Counted from the stretch's first letter, positions 7,954 through 20,845 are shown. The stretch: DNA of 64,000 nucleotides from Bacteroidaceae bacterium (GCA_017379075.1 JAFNXL010000015.1:62001-126000); one strand, 5' to 3'. Program-made: numbers and translations. The notes: generated from the letters alone by a model not told the origin.

Positions 7954-10900
7954 TTAGTATTCCATGTCATCAAGCACTGCCTTGCGGTGTGCTGCCACAC
8001 GTTCAAAGTCTTCGCGGTTTCCGACAACAATCTTATCGAACTCGCGCAAACCGGTTCCAGCAGGGATGAGGTGACCGCAGATTACGTTCTCCTTCATACC
8101 TTCCAGACGGTCGCTCTTGCCGTTGATGGCGGCTTCGTTGAGCACCTTGGTGGTTTCCTGGAAGGACGCGGCAGACATGAAGCTGCTTGTCTGCAATGCT
8201 GCACGAGTGATACCCTGAAGAATCTGGGTTGAAGTGGCGGGCATAGCATCACGCACCTGAACAAGCTTCAAGTCCTTACGCTTGAGCATAGAGTTCTCGT
8301 CACGCAGTTTTCTTGCGGTAACAATCTGGCCCTTCTGCATGTTCTCAGAATCTCCGGCATCCACAACGACCTTCTTGCCCCAGATCTTGTCATTCTCTTC
8401 GAAGAAGTCGAGCTTGTCCACCACCTGCAGTTCCAGGAAGTTGGTGTCGCCGGGTTCATTGATCTGAACCTTGCGCATCATCTGACGTACAATAACCTCA
8501 AAGTGCTTGTCGTTAATCTTTACACCCTGCAAGCGATATACGTCCTGAATCTCATTAACGATATATTCCTGAACGGCTGTGGGACCCTTGATGGCCAGGA
8601 TGTCAGCAGGCGTGATGGCACCGTCGGACAGAGGAGTTCCGGCACGAACATAATCGTTTTCCTGTACCAGAATCTGCTTGCTCAGAGGCACAAGGTACTT
8701 GCGTACATCGCCAACCTTGCTGGTAACAGTAATCTCGCGGTTTCCGCGCTTCAGCTTGCCCATGGTAATCTCTCCATCGATTTCTGACACCACAGCAGGA
8801 TTGCTGGGGTTACGTGCCTCGAAGAGCTCGGTAACACGGGGCAGACCTCCGGTAATGTCACCGCCACCACCAACAACACGAGGGATCTTAACCAGTACAT
8901 CACCGGGCTTGACAACCTGATTGTCCTCGATGACAATATGTCCACCGATGGGCAGGTTGTAGGTACGGATCAGTTCACCATTTTCATCCAGAACGTGTGC
9001 GGCAGGCACCTTATTCTTGTCGCGGGATTCAATCACGATAAGTTCGCGCAAACCGGTTGTTTCGTCGGCTTCAACACGATAAGTTACACCTTCGATTACA
9101 TTCTCGAACTTGATGCGTCCGGCGGCCTCGGTAACGATTACAGCGTTGAAGGGGTCCCACTTGGCTACCACTTCGCCCTTAGTTACCATCTCTCCGTCCT
9201 TCTTATACAATGTACATCCGTAGGGAATGTTCTGGCTCAGCAGGATAATTCCGGTGTTTACGTCCACAAAGCGGACTTCGGCCAAACGGCCTACAACCGT
9301 CATGGCTGCCTTGCCCTCATCGTCTGTAATGTCCACAGTACGCAACTCTTCAAACTCAAGACGTGCGTCATACTTGGCCTTAATCATGGCATTTGCCGCT
9401 GCATTACCGGCCACACCACCGGCGTGGAACGTACGCAGAGTAAGCTGGGTACCGGGCTCACCAATTGACTGAGCGGCAATGACACCAACAGCCTCACCCT
9501 TCTGAACCATACGACTGGTGGCGAGATTGCGGCCGTAGCACTTCATACATACACCGCGCTTGCTTTCGCAGGTAAGCACAGAACGGATTTCCACACTTTC
9601 AATGGGGCTTTCCTCAATTTCCTGTGCCTTGGCTTCTGTAATCTCATCACCGGCAGCACAAATGAGTTTTCCTGTTGTGGGGTGAATGATATCGTGAACG
9701 GAAACACGTCCGAGGATTCTGTCATAGAGGCTGCTGATAACCTCGTCACCGTTCTTCAGAGCGGTGCAGACAAGTCCGCGCAAGGTTCCGCAGTCTTCTT
9801 CATTGATAATCACATCATGACTTACGTCAACAAGACGACGGGTCAGGTATCCGGCGTCGGCAGTCTTCAAGGCGGTATCGGCAAGACCCTTACGGGCACC
9901 GTGGGTACTGATGAAGTATTCAAGCACGCTCATACCTTCCTTAAAGTTAGAAAGAATGGGGTTCTCAATGGTCAGAGGTTCGGCACCTGCCTTCTGGGGC
10001 TTTGCCATCAGACCACGCATACCAGACAACTGGCTAATCTGACCGGCACTACCACGGGCTCCAGAATCAAGCATCATGTACACGGCATTGAATCCCTGGT
10101 CGGCCTCTTTCATTGTCTTCATCAGAATGGCAGAAAGGTCGTTGTTAACGTGGGTCCAAGTGTCAATAACCTGGTTGTAACGTTCCTTGTCTGTGATGAA
10201 ACCCATTCCGTATTCAGAAGCAATACGCTCAATTTCCTCGTTACCCTTACGGATGAGTTCTTCCTTTTCTTCGGGAATGATAATATCGCCCAAGTTGAAT
10301 GAAAGTCCACCTTCGTAAGCAAGTCTGTAACCCAAATCTTTAATACCATCAAGGAATTCGCAAGCACGGGCCACACCTACTGTCTTGATAACGTCTGTAA
10401 TGATACCACGCAAGGTTTTCTTAGAAATCACATCATTGAAATAACCCACTTCTTTGGGAATAATTTCATTGGCAATTACACGGCCTACTGATGTTTCCAC
10501 CATGCGCTTGCCCAATGTGCCGTCTTCCATCAGGTCATCAACGATTACCTGAACAGGAGCATGCACATCGACACGCTTTTCGTTATATGCGATGATAGCT
10601 TCTTCGGGACCATAGAACTTAAGACCGGCTCCCTTGGCTCCGGGACGAATCTTTGTAATGTAATACAATCCGAGCACCATATCCTGTGAAGGCACGGTAA
10701 TGGGGGCGCCGTTGGCAGGGTTCAAGATATTATGCGACTGCAACATGAGCAACTGTGCCTCCAAAATGGCCTCGTTACTCAAAGGCAGATGGACAGCCAT
10801 CTGGTCACCGTCAAAGTCGGCATTGAACGCTGTACATGCCAGAGGATGGAGCTGGATGGCCTTTCCCTCGATCATCTTGGGCTGGAACGCCTGGATACCT

Positions 10901-12240
10901 AGACGGTGCAGTGTGGGGGCACGGTTGAGCAATACAGGGTGACCCTTCATTACATATTCCAAGATATCCCAGATGATGGGGTCTCTACGGTCAACTATTT
11001 TCTTGGCGCTCTTTACGGTCTTTACGATTCCGCGCTCTATCAGCTTACGGATAACAAAAGGCTTGTAAAGTTCTGCAGCCATGAGTTTGGGCAGACCACA
11101 CTCGCCCATCTTCAACTCGGGACCAACAACGATAACCGAACGGGCAGAATAGTCTACACGCTTACCGAGAAGGTTCTGACGGAAACGTCCTTGTTTACCC
11201 TTGAGGGAGTCAGAGAGAGACTTCAGAGGACGGTTGGAGTCGGTCTTCACAGCACTGCTCTTGCGGCTGTTGTCAAACAAGCTATCCACAGCTTCCTGAA
11301 GCATGCGCTTTTCATTACGCAGAATTACTTCGGGGGCCTTGATTTCCATCAGTCTCTTCAGACGGTTATTTCGGATAATCACTCGACGATAAAGGTCATT
11401 CAAGTCGCTGGTTGCGAAACGACCGCCATCAAGAGCAACCAAAGGACGCAATTCTGGTGGGATAACCGGCAGGATGCGCATGATCATCCACTCTGGTTTA
11501 TTGCGTTCACGGCTATTACGGAAGCTTTCCACAACCTGCAGGCGCTTCAACGCTTCAGTCTTACGCTGCTGTGCGGCATCGCTTCCGGCTGTATCGCGAA
11601 GCTGGTATGAGAGTGAGTCCAAATCAATACGGGTCAGAAGGTCATAAATTGCCTCTGCACCCATCTTGGCAATGAACTTATTTGGGTCTGAATCCTCCAA
11701 ATAAGCATTATTTGAAGGCAGACGGTCCTGAATTGCCAAATATTCGTCCTCAGAAAGCAAATCGTATTCTGCAACGGGCATTTCCTTATCTTTAGCCATT
11801 ACACCAGCCTGGATGACCACATAACGTTCATAGTATATGATAGCATCAAGCTTTTTGGTGGGCAAACCTAAAAGATAACCTATCTTGTTAGGCAAAGAAC
11901 GGAAATACCAAATATGAGCTACGGGTACCACCAACTGGATGTGACCGCTACGCTCACGGCGTACCTTCTTTTCTGTTACCTCTACACCACAACGATCGCA
12001 AACGATTCCTTTATAACGGATACGCTTGTACTTTCCGCAATGACATTCATAGTCCTTTGTCGGACCAAAGATGCGTTCGCAGAACAAACCGTCGCGTTCA
12101 GGCTTGTAAGTACGGTAATTGATGGTCTCAGGTTTGAGCACCTCTCCGTAAGAATCCTCCAAGATCTTTTCTGGAGAAGCCAAACCAATGGTAATCTTAG
12201 TAAAGTTATTTTTTACCTTTGTTTCTTTCTTGAAAGCCAT
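7954..12240 (-). CDS. rpoC: DNA-directed RNA polymerase subunit beta'
   Basis: 1428 aa, the length usual for Bacteroidota beta'. It forms the catalytic cleft with beta. Visible are the N-terminal zinc ribbon ([19 protein letters not shown], about residues 66-84), the catalytic magnesium motif NADFDGDQM (about 471-479) with three aspartates, and the second zinc cluster around [16 protein letters not shown]. The trigger loop region and the C-terminal SAAS.QETTKVL segment are intact. It starts 21 bases after rpoB and is followed by a strong terminator. Confidence 0.99.
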   Translation of the reverse strand: MAFKKETKVKNNFTKITIGLASPEKILEDSYGEVLKPETINYRTYKPERDGLFCERIFGPTKDYECHCGKYKRIRYKGIVCDRCGVEVTEKKVRRERSGHIQLVVPVAHIWYFRSLPNKIGYLLGLPTKKLDAIIYYERYVVIQAGVMAKDKEMPVAEYDLLSEDEYLAIQDRLPSNNAYLEDSDPNKFIAKMGAEAIYDLLTRIDLDSLSYQLRDTAGSDAAQQRKTEALKRLQVVESFRNSRERNKPEWMIMRILPVIPPELRPLVALDGGRFATSDLNDLYRRVIIRNNRLKRLMEIKAPEVILRNEKRMLQEAVDSLFDNSRKSSAVKTDSNRPLKSLSDSLKGKQGRFRQNLLGKRVDYSARSVIVVGPELKMGECGLPKLMAAELYKPFVIRKLIERGIVKTVKSAKKIVDRRDPIIWDILEYVMKGHPVLLNRAPTLHRLGIQAFQPKMIEGKAIQLHPLACTAFNADFDGDQMAVHLPLSNEAILEAQLLMLQSHNILNPANGAPITVPSQDMVLGLYYITKIRPGAKGAGLKFYGPEEAIIAYNEKRVDVHAPVQVIVDDLMEDGTLGKRMVETSVGRVIANEIIPKEVGYFNDVISKKTLRGIITDVIKTVGVARACEFLDGIKDLGYRLAYEGGLSFNLGDIIIPEEKEELIRKGNEEIERIASEYGMGFITDKERYNQVIDTWTHVNNDLSAILMKTMKEADQGFNAVYMMLDSGARGSAGQISQLSGMRGLMAKPQKAGAEPLTIENPILSNFKEGMSVLEYFISTHGARKGLADTALKTADAGYLTRRLVDVSHDVIINEEDCGTLRGLVCTALKNGDEVISSLYDRILGRVSVHDIIHPTTGKLICAAGDEITEAKAQEIEESPIESVEIRSVLTCESKRGVCMKCYGRNLATSRMVQKGEAVGVIAAQSIGEPGTQLTLRTFHAGGVAGNAAANAMIKAKYDARLEFEELRTVDITDDEGKAAMTVVGRLAEVRFVDVNTGIILLSQNIPYGCTLYKKDGEMVTKGEVVAKWDPFNAVIVTEAAGRIKFENVIEGVTYRVEADETTGLRELIVIESRDKNKVPAAHVLDENGELIRTYNLPIGGHIVIEDNQVVKPGDVLVKIPRVVGGGGDITGGLPRVTELFEARNPSNPAVVSEIDGEITMGKLKRGNREITVTSKVGDVRKYLVPLSKQILVQENDYVRAGTPLSDGAITPADILAIKGPTAVQEYIVNEIQDVYRLQGVKINDKHFEVIVRQMMRKVQINEPGDTNFLELQVVDKLDFFEENDKIWGKKVVVDAGDSENMQKGQIVTARKLRDENSMLKRKDLKLVQVRDAMPATSTQILQGITRAALQTSSFMSAASFQETTKVLNEAAINGKSDRLEGMKENVICGHLIPAGTGLREFDKIVVGNREDFERVAAHRKAVLDDMEY

Positions 12241-12261
12241 AATTATTGATATTTACAAGTC

Positions 12262-15200
12262 TTAATCCAATGTTACACTCAATCCCAGGCCACGCAGTTC
12301 GTGCAGAAGCACGTTCAAAGATTCGGGAATACCTGGTGTGGGCATGGGTTCACCCTTAACGATAGCCTCATATGCCTTGCTGCGACCTACAACATCGTCA
12401 CTCTTGACAGTAAGGATTTCCTGCAATACATGACTTGCGCCGAAGGCTTCGATTGCCCAAACTTCCATTTCTCCGAAACGCTGTCCACCGAATTGTGCCT
12501 TACCACCCAAAGGTTGCTGTGTAATAAGTGAGTACGGTCCAATGCTACGGGCATGCATCTTGTCTTCAACCATATGACCCAACTTAAGCATGTAGGCGAT
12601 ACCTACTGTTGCCAACTGGTCGAAGGGCTCGCCAGTTGCACCATCATACAACTGTGTTGAGCAATAACGGGGCAGTTCAGCTTTGTCAGTCCATTCGTTC
12701 AAGTCTTCAAGATGTGCTCCATCGAAAATGGGAGTAGCAAACTTGACACCCAACTTGCGTCCAGCAGCACCGAGAACGGTCTCGAAAATCTGACCGATAT
12801 TCATACGAGAAGGCACACCCAGGGGGTTCAACACAATATCTACGGGTGTTCCGTCTGCCAAGAAAGGCATATCCTCCTGGCGTACGATCTTGCTGACAAT
12901 ACCCTTGTTTCCGTGGCGTCCAGCCATCTTGTCTCCTACACCAATCTTACGTTTCTTGGCAATATAAACCTTAGCCATCTGGATGATACCAGAGGGAAGT
13001 TCATCACCGATTGTGATAGCAAACTTGCGACGCTTCATTTCTGCATCCAACAACTTGAATTTCTTCAAATAGTTGATTATAAGCTTGCTTATCAGTTCAT
13101 TGGCATGTTCATCGTTTGTCCAGCCGCTCAGCTGAACAGCGGTATAGTCAAATGTATCAAGAGCACTAGCGGTAATATTAGCACCCTTTGCAATCAGCTC
13201 GGCACCCATATAATCCTTGACTCCCATGCTCTTAAGTCCCTTTGTCAATTCAAGAAGTTTGTCAATCAGAATCGCCTTCAAATCGGCAACCTTTGTCTTG
13301 AACTCATCATCAATAGCGAGCAGGCGAGGCTTATCCTGTGCCTTAGCTGCACGTGTCTTGATGGCACGGGAGAACAATTTCTTGTCAATTACCACACCAC
13401 TCAAAGAAGGACTTGCTTTCAAAGAAGCATCCTTAACGTCACCGGCCTTGTCTCCGAAGATTGCACGAAGCAATTTTTCTTCGGGGCTGGGGTCGCTCTC
13501 TCCCTTAGGTGTAATCTTACCAATCATAATATCACCGGGAGAAACACGGGCACCGATACGGATAATACCATTCTCGTCCAAATCCTTTGTGGCTTCTTCG
13601 CTCACATTGGGAATGTCAGAAGTAAGTTCTTCCATACCACGCTTGGTCTCGCGAACTTCCAAGTTGAACTCTTCAACATGAATACTTGTAAGAATGTCTT
13701 CGCGTACCACACGTTCGTTCAACACGATGGCGTCCTCATAATTGTATCCCTTCCAAGGCATATATGCCACCAAAAGGTTCTTACCCAAAGCCAATTCTCC
13801 GTTCTCTGTACTATATCCTTCTGTCAGGATCTGACCCGCAACAACTCTGTCTCCCTTATTGATGATGGGACGGAGGTCGATGGTCATGTTTTGATTGGTA
13901 CGACGGAACTTGGGTATGCGGTATTCTTTAAGAGAGGGTTCAAAACTTACAAACTCTTCGTCTTCAGTGCGATCATACAGAATGCGGATGGTTGTTGCAT
14001 CAACGTATTCAACAACACCATCACCTTCGGCTGTAATCATTGTACGGCTGTTCTCACAAACTTGACGTTCGATACCTGTACCAACAATCGGAGCTTCTGA
14101 ACGCATCAAAGGAACTGCCTGGCGCATCATGTTAGATCCCATCAACGCACGATGGGCATCATCATGCTCCAAGAAGGGGATGAGACCGGCAGCAATACTT
14201 GCAATCTGCTGCGGTGCAACGTCCATCAAGTCTACATCAGATGGGGGTACCACTGGGTAATCGTCATCCTGACGACACTTAACCTTGGTACGGATAAATG
14301 TTCCATCTTCATTCAAAGGAGCATTACCCTGGCCGATGATCTGACCTTCCTCTTCTTCTGCAGTCAAGTAGCGGATTCCTTCATCACTCAGATCCACGAC
14401 ACTATCCTTAACGACACGATAAGGAGTTTCAATGAAACCAAGATCATTAATCTTTGCATATACACATAATGAAGAAATCAAACCAATATTGGGGCCTTCA
14501 GGGCTTTCGATAGGACAAAGGCGGCCATAATGAGTATAGTGTACGTCACGAACCTCAAAACCGGCACGTTCACGGCTCAAACCACCAATACCAAGAGCTG
14601 AAAGACGACGCTTGTGTGTTACCTCTGCCAATGGGTTGGTCTGATCCATGAACTGGCTCAAGGCATTCGTTCCAAAGAAACTGTTGATTACACTACTGAT
14701 GGTTTTAGCGTTAATCAAATCTGCAGGTGTGAACACTTCGTTGTCACGAACATTCATGCGTTCGCGAATAGTACGGCTCATACGAGCCAGACCTATTGCA
14801 AACTGATTGCTGAGCTGCTCACCTACGGTACGAACGCGTCTGTTACTCAAATGGTCAATATCATCGACATTGGCTTTACTGTTAACCAATTCAATGAGAT
14901 ACTTGATAATTTCAATGATGTCCTCACGAGTCAGTACGCGCACTGCTGGATCAATGTCCATATTCAGCTTGCGGTTGATGCGGTAGCGACCAACATCGCC
15001 CAAGTCATAACGCTTGTCACTGAAGAAGAGGTTGAAAATTACTTCTTTTGCACTGGCATCGTCAGCAGGATCAGCATTTCTCAATTGACGGTAGATATAA
15101 GTAACAGCTTCCTTTTCACTATTACTTGTATCCTTCATCAAGGTATTGAAGATTGTGCTGTAATCGGAACTTCCGCTTGATTCTTTGTGGATGAGGATAG

Positions 15201-16074
15201 TACTTACATTGCTATCGAGGATGATTTCAACAACATCTTCATCAATGAGACGTTCACGCTCAAGAACCACTTCGTTGCGCTCTATAGAAACCACTTCACC
15301 GGTTTCTTCGTCTACAAAGTCTTCATTCCATGTTTTCAGGACACGAGCGGCCAACTTATGTCCGATATGTTTCTCGATATTTTTACGGGTAACCTTAACT
15401 TCTTCTGCAAGGTCAAAAATCTCAAGAATATCTTTATCAGACTCATAGCCGATTGCTCTTAACAGAGTGGTCACTGGCAACTTTTTCTTACGGTCAATGT
15501 AAGCATACATGACATTATTAATGTCGGTAGCAAATTCAATCCAGCTACCCTTAAAAGGAATGATACGCGCACTATACAATTGCGTACCGTTAGCATGTAT
15601 GCTGCTTCCGAAGAAAACACCAGGTGATCTATGCAACTGAGAAACCACAACGCGCTCAGCACCATTAATCACAAATGTACCGTTCTCTGTCATGTAAGGG
15701 ATGGGGCCCAGAAAGACATCCTGGATCACAGTGTCAAATTCAACATGGTCAGGGTCGGTACAATATAATTTCAGTTTTGCCTTCAAAGGCACACTGTATG
15801 TGAGACCTCGTTCAAGACACTCATCAATTGTGTAACGAGGGGGATCAATATAATAATCCAAGAACTCCAGAACGAAATTATTCCGGGTATCATTGATAGG
15901 GAAATTCTCACTGAATACCTTATACAAGCCATCGTTCTTACGAAGTTCTGGTGGTGTATCTAATTGTAGAAAATCCTTAAAGCTCTTTAGCTGCACATCC
16001 AAAAAATCTGGATATGGCATAGGATTTTTGACTGTTGCGAAATTAACTCGCTGATTAATGATGTGTGAAGCCAT
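12262..16074 (-). CDS. rpoB: DNA-directed RNA polymerase subunit beta
   Basis: 1270 aa. The rifampicin-binding region is seen around residue 460 ([20 protein letters not shown] followed by HKRRLSALG), with the wild-type-like Q, D, H and R positions. The fork and C-terminal clamp segments ([32 protein letters not shown]-like) are intact. The gene follows rplL after 103 bases containing a terminator-like hairpin, so its expression relative to the ribosomal proteins may be set by partial read-through, as in other bacteria. Confidence 0.99.
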   Translation of the reverse strand: MASHIINQRVNFATVKNPMPYPDFLDVQLKSFKDFLQLDTPPELRKNDGLYKVFSENFPINDTRNNFVLEFLDYYIDPPRYTIDECLERGLTYSVPLKAKLKLYCTDPDHVEFDTVIQDVFLGPIPYMTENGTFVINGAERVVVSQLHRSPGVFFGSSIHANGTQLYSARIIPFKGSWIEFATDINNVMYAYIDRKKKLPVTTLLRAIGYESDKDILEIFDLAEEVKVTRKNIEKHIGHKLAARVLKTWNEDFVDEETGEVVSIERNEVVLERERLIDEDVVEIILDSNVSTILIHKESSGSSDYSTIFNTLMKDTSNSEKEAVTYIYRQLRNADPADDASAKEVIFNLFFSDKRYDLGDVGRYRINRKLNMDIDPAVRVLTREDIIEIIKYLIELVNSKANVDDIDHLSNRRVRTVGEQLSNQFAIGLARMSRTIRERMNVRDNEVFTPADLINAKTISSVINSFFGTNALSQFMDQTNPLAEVTHKRRLSALGIGGLSRERAGFEVRDVHYTHYGRLCPIESPEGPNIGLISSLCVYAKINDLGFIETPYRVVKDSVVDLSDEGIRYLTAEEEEGQIIGQGNAPLNEDGTFIRTKVKCRQDDDYPVVPPSDVDLMDVAPQQIASIAAGLIPFLEHDDAHRALMGSNMMRQAVPLMRSEAPIVGTGIERQVCENSRTMITAEGDGVVEYVDATTIRILYDRTEDEEFVSFEPSLKEYRIPKFRRTNQNMTIDLRPIINKGDRVVAGQILTEGYSTENGELALGKNLLVAYMPWKGYNYEDAIVLNERVVREDILTSIHVEEFNLEVRETKRGMEELTSDIPNVSEEATKDLDENGIIRIGARVSPGDIMIGKITPKGESDPSPEEKLLRAIFGDKAGDVKDASLKASPSLSGVVIDKKLFSRAIKTRAAKAQDKPRLLAIDDEFKTKVADLKAILIDKLLELTKGLKSMGVKDYMGAELIAKGANITASALDTFDYTAVQLSGWTNDEHANELISKLIINYLKKFKLLDAEMKRRKFAITIGDELPSGIIQMAKVYIAKKRKIGVGDKMAGRHGNKGIVSKIVRQEDMPFLADGTPVDIVLNPLGVPSRMNIGQIFETVLGAAGRKLGVKFATPIFDGAHLEDLNEWTDKAELPRYCSTQLYDGATGEPFDQLATVGIAYMLKLGHMVEDKMHARSIGPYSLITQQPLGGKAQFGGQRFGEMEVWAIEAFGASHVLQEILTVKSDDVVGRSKAYEAIVKGEPMPTPGIPESLNVLLHELRGLGLSVTLD

Positions 16075-16113
16075 CTAAACTCAGTTTGTGGGTATTGAAA
16101 AGTTTATAGACAC

Positions 16114-16151
16114 AAAAAGGTAAAGGAACCTCTACCAGAGGCACCTTTACC
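16114..16151 (-). terminator. Attenuator-like hairpin between rplL and rpoB
   Basis: On the minus strand GGTAAAGG pairs with CCTTTACC (arms 16151-16144 and 16126-16119), with an inner CCTCT/AGAGG stem, then five T. It has intrinsic-terminator form but sits inside the operon, where partial termination is well known in other bacteria. Confidence 0.8.
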
Positions 16152-16177
16152 GTATATCCTGTTTACCAGGAAAGATC

Positions 16178-16555
16178 TTACTTGAGCTCGATTTCAGCAC
16201 CAGCTTCCTCGAGGGTCTTCTTCAGAGCCTCAGCGTCAGCCTTGGGCATACCTTCCTTCAATGTGCTGGGAGCACCGTCTACCAGTTCCTTAGCTTCCTT
16301 CAGACCCAGACCGCAAGCTTCCTTAACAGCCTTTACAACCTGAAGCTTAGCTGCACCAGCGCTCTTCAATACTACATCAAAGTCGGTCTTCTCTTCTTCT
16401 GCAGCAGCAGCGCCGCCAGCAGCAGGAGCAGCAACTGCAACAGCTGCAGCAGCGGGCTCAATTCCGTACTCATCCTTCAGGATGGTTGCCAACTCATTAA
16501 CTTCCTTTACTGTCAAGTTTACCAACTCTTCAGCGATAGCTTTCAAATCTGCCAT
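16178..16555 (-). CDS. rplL: Ribosomal protein bL12 (L7/L12)
   Basis: 125 aa. An N-terminal dimerisation helix domain (residues 1-32), an alanine/proline-rich hinge (about 36-54, [20 protein letters not shown]) and the globular C-terminal domain that recruits translation factors ([32 protein letters not shown]). Forms the stalk of the large subunit with uL10. It follows rplJ by 47 bases. Confidence 0.99.
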   Translation of the reverse strand: MADLKAIAEELVNLTVKEVNELATILKDEYGIEPAAAAVAVAAPAAGGAAAAEEEKTDFDVVLKSAGAAKLQVVKAVKEACGLGLKEAKELVDGAPSTLKEGMPKADAEALKKTLEEAGAEIELK

Positions 16556-16602
16556 TTTATTCTAATTTTTTTATTTGTTGATACTAATTGAAAATTGTGA
16601 AA

Positions 16603-17127
16603 TTATTCGGGCTTCTCCCCGAGAGTCTTCAAAACTCCATGAATTGTGTTTGCACCAGACTGCAATGCTGATACAACATTCTTGGCTGGAGACTGAAGCA
16701 GAGCCACAATCTCAGCAATAACTTCGTTCTTACTCTTGATGGCGCACAATACATCAAGCTGGTCAGCGCCTACATAGCAACCTTCTTCAGCATAAGCGGC
16801 CTTCAATTCAGGCTTTGCCCATTTCTTGCCCTTCAGGTCTTTGATCAGCTTAGCAGGTGCGTTTGCTACCTGAGTGAAAACTACAGCTGTAGTACCCTTA
16901 AGTGTACCATACAGAGGAGAGTAATCAGCCTCAAGATTATCCAATGCCTTCTGCAGCAAAGTATTCTTTACTACAACCATCTTCAAATCAGTCTGGAAGC
17001 ACTTACGTCTCAAATCGCTGGTCTGACCAGCATCCATACCTTCAACATCTACCAAGTAGAAGTGAGGATATTGCTTAAGCAATTCGCCCAACTGAGCGAT
17101 AATTAAACTTTTATCTTCCTTTCTCAT
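16603..17127 (-). CDS. rplJ: Ribosomal protein uL10
   Basis: 174 aa, typical length. The RNA-binding N-terminal domain carries MRKEDKSLIIAQLGELLKQY and FYLVDVEGMDAGQTSDLRRK; the C-terminal helix binds bL12 dimers. In many bacteria the uL10-bL12 complex represses its own mRNA, but the rplA-rplJ gap here is only 17 bases, so no separate leader structure is visible. Confidence 0.99.
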   Translation of the reverse strand: MRKEDKSLIIAQLGELLKQYPHFYLVDVEGMDAGQTSDLRRKCFQTDLKMVVVKNTLLQKALDNLEADYSPLYGTLKGTTAVVFTQVANAPAKLIKDLKGKKWAKPELKAAYAEEGCYVGADQLDVLCAIKSKNEVIAEIVALLQSPAKNVVSALQSGANTIHGVLKTLGEKPE

Positions 17128-17144
17128 GACTTTCGTAAAATTAA

Positions 17145-17843
17145 TTAGATTTCATCGATTGCCTTGGTATCAATCTTGATGCCAGGACTCATAGTACTTG
17201 AAAGATAAATGCTCTTCAAATATGTACCCTTGGCTGCAGCAGGCTTCATCTTAACGATGGTTGACAAGAATTCCTTTGCATTCTGAGCAATCATCTCAGG
17301 AGTGAAGCTTACCTTACCAATAGAAGTATGTACGATACCTGTCTTGTCTACCTTAAAGTCAATCTTACCTTGCTTTACCTCGCGGACAGCTTTAGCCACG
17401 TCCATGGTTACAGTACCACTCTTGGGGTTAGGCATCAAACCACGAGGACCAAGGATACGACCCAAGGCACCAATCTTACCCATGATGGCAGGCATAGTGA
17501 TGATTACATCTACGTCAGTCCAACCACCCTTTATCTTCTCGATATACTCATCGAGACCTACATAGTCAGCTCCTGCTTCTTTGGCGGCAGTTTCGGCATC
17601 AGGTGTACAAAGGCAAAGAACTCGTGTTACCTTACCGGTTCCGTTGGGGAGAGATACCACACCACGAACCATCTGGTTTGCCTTACGAGGGTCAACGCCC
17701 AAACGTACATCGATATCTACAGAAGCATCAAACTTGGTTGTGGTAATTTCCTTAACCAATGCAGAAGCTTCCTTCAGAGTATAAGCCTTCCCTGCTTCAA
17801 TCTTATCAGCGACCAACTTTTGATTTTTTGTCAGTTTACCCAT
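17145..17843 (-). CDS. rplA: Ribosomal protein uL1
   Basis: 232 aa. Contains the uL1 signature around [20 protein letters not shown] and [20 protein letters not shown]. It forms the mobile L1 stalk at the ribosomal exit site and in other bacteria represses the rplK-rplA mRNA. It lies 19 bases after rplK and 17 before rplJ. Confidence 0.99.
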   Translation of the reverse strand: MGKLTKNQKLVADKIEAGKAYTLKEASALVKEITTTKFDASVDIDVRLGVDPRKANQMVRGVVSLPNGTGKVTRVLCLCTPDAETAAKEAGADYVGLDEYIEKIKGGWTDVDVIITMPAIMGKIGALGRILGPRGLMPNPKSGTVTMDVAKAVREVKQGKIDFKVDKTGIVHTSIGKVSFTPEMIAQNAKEFLSTIVKMKPAAAKGTYLKSIYLSSTMSPGIKIDTKAIDEI

Positions 17844-17862
17844 TTTAAATTGAAGTTAAAAA

Positions 17863-18303
17863 TTATTCACCAGGGAATTCACCCTTTACTGCTATACCCA
17901 AGCTGCGAGCTGTTCCAGCTACCATACGCATTGCAGACTCTACTGTAAAACAGTTCAAGTCAGGCATCTTGTCTGTAGCAATAGCACGAACCTGTTCCCA
18001 AGTAATCTCAGCGATTTTCTTACGATTAGGCTCTGCTGAACCGCCCTTCACCTTTGCAACTTCCATCAGTTGGATTGCAACAGGGGGAGTCTTTACAACA
18101 AAATCATAGGACTTGTCGGTGTAGTAAGTAATTACTACAGGCAACACTTTGCCAGCTTTGTCCTGAGTTCTGGCATTGAACGCCTTGCAGAAATCCATGA
18201 TGTTGATACCCTTAGAACCCAAAGCAGGACCTACTGGGGGTGATGGATTTGCTGCGCCGCCCTTAATCTGTAGCTTGATTAATCCAGCAACTTCTTTAGC
18301 CAT
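17863..18303 (-). CDS. rplK: Ribosomal protein uL11
   Basis: 146 aa. The N-terminal [20 protein letters not shown] with [18 protein letters not shown], and the C-terminal rRNA-binding domain ([20 protein letters not shown]) are present. It helps form the GTPase-associated centre of the large subunit. Gene order nusG-rplK-rplA is the universal one. Confidence 0.99.
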   Translation of the reverse strand: MAKEVAGLIKLQIKGGAANPSPPVGPALGSKGINIMDFCKAFNARTQDKAGKVLPVVITYYTDKSYDFVVKTPPVAIQLMEVAKVKGGSAEPNRKKIAEITWEQVRAIATDKMPDLNCFTVESAMRMVAGTARSLGIAVKGEFPGE

Positions 18304-18357
18304 TTTTATTATCTTTTAATATTTAATTTTTGAAGCTGAGTGCACGTAACAAATACA

Positions 18358-18915
18358 CTATTGCTTCTCTACTTGCATAAAACCAAGTTCCAATGGAGTT
18401 TTTCTTCCGAAAATCTTCACCATGACCTTTAGTTTCTTTTTCTCGGTGTTTACCTCTTCAATCAAGGCATCGAAACCGCTGAACGGACCTTCAATAACCT
18501 TAACACTTTCACCCACTTCGAATGGTATATCAAGAACTTCGGGCACTTCAGCCATTTCATCTACGGTTCCTAAAAGCCTGCTGACTTCATTAGGACGCAG
18601 AGGAGCGGGCGTTGTGCTTGCTTTGCTCTCTCCGAGAAAACCTAACACATTGGGGATATTCCTCAATTTGCTCTGAATCTCACCAACCAACTCACATTCA
18701 ACAAGAACATATCCAGGCAAGTGATTTCTTTCCTTTACGACACGCTTGTTATTGCGATTGATTGTAACAACCTTTTCTGTAGGAATAAGTATCTGAGATA
18801 CATGCTTAGCAAAGTCTTCTTGCTGAAGAAGCATGGCATCGGCATATTGCTTAACCTTGCTTTCCTTGCCACTGATTGCACGCATAACGTACCATTTCAT
18901 TTCAGTTTCAGCCAT
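18358..18915 (-). CDS. nusG: Transcription termination/antitermination factor NusG
   Basis: 185 aa. The NGN domain ([20 protein letters not shown] at residues 6-25, [13 protein letters not shown]) and the C-terminal KOW domain ([20 protein letters not shown]) are both present. NusG binds RNA polymerase and links it to Rho or to the ribosome. It lies 15 bases after secE, the usual pairing. Confidence 0.99.
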   Translation of the reverse strand: MAETEMKWYVMRAISGKESKVKQYADAMLLQQEDFAKHVSQILIPTEKVVTINRNNKRVVKERNHLPGYVLVECELVGEIQSKLRNIPNVLGFLGESKASTTPAPLRPNEVSRLLGTVDEMAEVPEVLDIPFEVGESVKVIEGPFSGFDALIEEVNTEKKKLKVMVKIFGRKTPLELGFMQVEKQ

Positions 18916-18930
18916 GATCTCTTTACCTAT

Positions 18931-19128
18931 TTAGCGTAAAACACCATAAACCAACTCCATTCCCGTTTGGAAAATGAAGTCCATCACGAACACGACAAGA
19001 GCGATACATAGGGAAGCAGTTAAAACAACTATCGCACTGCCCATAAGTTCTGAACGTGAAGGCCAGGAGGTCTTATGCACTAGTTCATTATATGAATCCT
19101 TACAATATTGAACGAATCTTTTATACAT
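18931..19128 (-). CDS. secE: Preprotein translocase subunit SecE
   Basis: 65 aa from the ATG at 19128 (MYKRFVQYCKDSYNELVHKT). An upstream in-frame start at 19203 would lie within tRNA-Trp and is rejected. The amphipathic helix with the conserved TSWPSRSEL is followed by one membrane helix (SAIVVLTASLCIALVVFVMD). SecE clamps SecY in the inner membrane. Single-helix SecE is the usual form outside enterobacteria. Confidence 0.97.
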   Translation of the reverse strand: MYKRFVQYCKDSYNELVHKTSWPSRSELMGSAIVVLTASLCIALVVFVMDFIFQTGMELVYGVLR

Positions 19129-19145
19129 AATTTTATCTATTTTAG

Positions 19146-19218
19146 CACGGAAAGAGAGGCTCGAACTCCCGACACCTGGTTTTGGAGACCAGTGCTCTAC
19201 CAACTGAGCTATTTCCGT
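19146..19218 (-). tRNA. tRNA-Trp (CCA)
   Basis: Cloverleaf with acceptor ACGGAAA/TTTCCGT, D arm CTCAGTTGGTAGAG, anticodon loop CTCCAAA (CCA, Trp), T arm GGGAGTTCGAGCCTCTC (stem with one weak pair) and discriminator G. No CCA is encoded. The tuf-tRNA-Trp-secE order is conserved widely among bacteria. Confidence 0.98.
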
Positions 19219-19223
19219 AAGAG

Positions 19224-19262
19224 AAGGAGAAAGGTTATTGTTACCAATAAGACTTTCTCCTT
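19224..19262 (-). terminator. Strong hairpin between tuf and tRNA-Trp
   Basis: Arms AAGGAGAAAG (minus strand, 19262-19253) and CTTTCTCCTT (19233-19224) form a 10-bp stem with an inner TTATTG/CAATAA stem and GTAA loop. No T run follows directly. It may be a processing site or protective hairpin at the end of the tuf message rather than a true terminator. Confidence 0.6.
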
Positions 19263-19287
19263 ATATTGACTTATATCAGTGTGTCAA

Positions 19288-20475
19288 TTAGTCGAATACT
19301 TCAGTAATCTGACCAGAACCTACGGTACGACCACCTTCACGGATAGCGAAGCGGAGACCAACGTTCAGAGCTACAGCGTAAATCAACTCTACGGTAATTT
19401 CTACGTTGTCACCGGGCATAACCATTTCGATTCCTTCGGGCAAGTGGATTTCACCAGTACAGTCCATAGTACGCAGATAGAACTGAGGACGATACTTGTT
19501 TCCGAAAGGAGTATGACGACCACCTTCTTCCTTCTTCAGTACGTAGATAGAAGCCTTGAATCCCTTGTGAGGAGTGATAGCACCGGGGTGGGTAATAACC
19601 ATACCACGCTTGATCTCCTGCTTGTCAATACCACGGAGCAACAGACCTACGTTGTCACCAGCTTCACCCTGATCCAGCAACTTGCGGAACATTTCTACAC
19701 CAGTAACTACAGACTTCTTATCTTCACCCAGACCGAGGATCTGAACTTCGTCACCTACCTTAACAACACCAGTCTCGATACGACCAGTAGCTACGGTACC
19801 ACGACCAGTAATTGAGAACACGTCTTCAACGGGCATCAAGAAGGGTTTGTCAATAGCACGCTCGGGCTCCTGAATCCAGGTGTCACAAGCATCCATCAGC
19901 TCCATTACCTTGTCGCTCCATTCGGGTACACCATTCAGAGCACCGAGAGCAGAACCACGGATGATGGGAGTATCCTCTTCGAAATCATACTGAGACAGCA
20001 ATTCGCCCATTTCCATTTCTACGAGTTCCAACATTTCCTCATCCTCAACCATGTCGCACTTGTTCAAGAATACAACCAGACGGGGAACGTTTACCTGACG
20101 AGCCAAAAGGATGTGCTCGCGAGTCTGAGGCATAGGACCATCAGTTGCAGCTACTACGATGATAGCACCGTCCATCTGAGCAGCACCAGTAACCATGTTC
20201 TTTACATAGTCGGCGTGTCCAGGACAGTCTACGTGAGCATAGTGACGGTTCTGAGTTTCATACTCAATGTGAGCAGAGTTGATGGTAATACCACGCTCCT
20301 TCTCTTCGGGAGCATTGTCAATCTGGTCGAAAGACTTAACTTCCTTGCTACCGAAACCCTTATCAAACAGAGTCTTAGAGATGGCGGCAGTCAAAGTAGT
20401 CTTACCGTGGTCTACGTGACCGATGGTACCAATGTTTACGTGAGGTTTGGTACGCTCGAATTTTTCTTTTGCCAT
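19288..20475 (-). CDS. tuf: Elongation factor Tu
   Basis: 395 aa. GTPase motifs: G1 [10 protein letters not shown] (residues 18-27), switch I with RGITI, G3 DCPGHADY, G4 NKCDMVED, G5 SALGAL. Domains 2 and 3 are intact, ending [13 protein letters not shown]. It carries aminoacyl-tRNA to the ribosome. It is embedded between four tRNA genes upstream and tRNA-Trp downstream. Confidence 0.99.
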   Translation of the reverse strand: MAKEKFERTKPHVNIGTIGHVDHGKTTLTAAISKTLFDKGFGSKEVKSFDQIDNAPEEKERGITINSAHIEYETQNRHYAHVDCPGHADYVKNMVTGAAQMDGAIIVVAATDGPMPQTREHILLARQVNVPRLVVFLNKCDMVEDEEMLELVEMEMGELLSQYDFEEDTPIIRGSALGALNGVPEWSDKVMELMDACDTWIQEPERAIDKPFLMPVEDVFSITGRGTVATGRIETGVVKVGDEVQILGLGEDKKSVVTGVEMFRKLLDQGEAGDNVGLLLRGIDKQEIKRGMVITHPGAITPHKGFKASIYVLKKEEGGRHTPFGNKYRPQFYLRTMDCTGEIHLPEGIEMVMPGDNVEITVELIYAVALNVGLRFAIREGGRTVGSGQITEVFD

Positions 20476-20546
20476 AGCAGTACTTTAATACTATAAATTA
20501 TTGATAAATATGTTTTCTCGAATTTTTCTTTTTAAGCTTAAGTATG

Positions 20547-20618
<72 letters not shown>

Positions 20619-20638
20619 AACATATTTGCTCTCAATTG

Positions 20639-20711
20639 AGCGGAAGACGGGGCTCAAACCCGCGACCCCCAGCTTGGAAGGCTAGTGCTCTATCGACTGA
20701 GCTACTTCCGC
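20639..20711 (-). tRNA. tRNA-Gly (TCC)
   Basis: Acceptor GCGGAAG/CTTCCGC, D arm CTCAGTCGATAGAG, anticodon loop CTTCCAA (TCC), T loop TTTGAGC in place of the usual TTCGA-type sequence, discriminator T. It reads GGA/GGG codons. Confidence 0.97.
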
Positions 20712-20727
20712 AATTCGTCTTTCGACG

Positions 20728-20810
20728 TGGGTAGTGATGGATTCGAACCACCGAAGGCGTAAGCCAGCAGATTTACAGTCTGCCCCATTTGGCCACTCTG
20801 GTAACTACCC
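20728..20810 (-). tRNA. tRNA-Tyr (GTA)
   Basis: 83-base tRNA with a long variable arm. Acceptor GGGTAGT/ACTACCC, anticodon stem-loop CAGACTGTAAATCTG (GTA), T arm GGTTCGAATCC, discriminator A. Confidence 0.98.
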
Positions 20811-20845
20811 TTTAAACAAACTAACGAATATCATTTTTTTGTTTG

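Noticed and set aside
12712-14100. 462-codon open frame on the plus strand opposite rpoB
   Set aside because: It is antisense to a fully conserved rpoB, lacks a recognisable product, and arises from codon bias of the true gene.
18931-19203. Longer SecE starting at 19203
   Set aside because: The extra residues are translated from tRNA-Trp; the ATG at 19128 gives the normal SecE.
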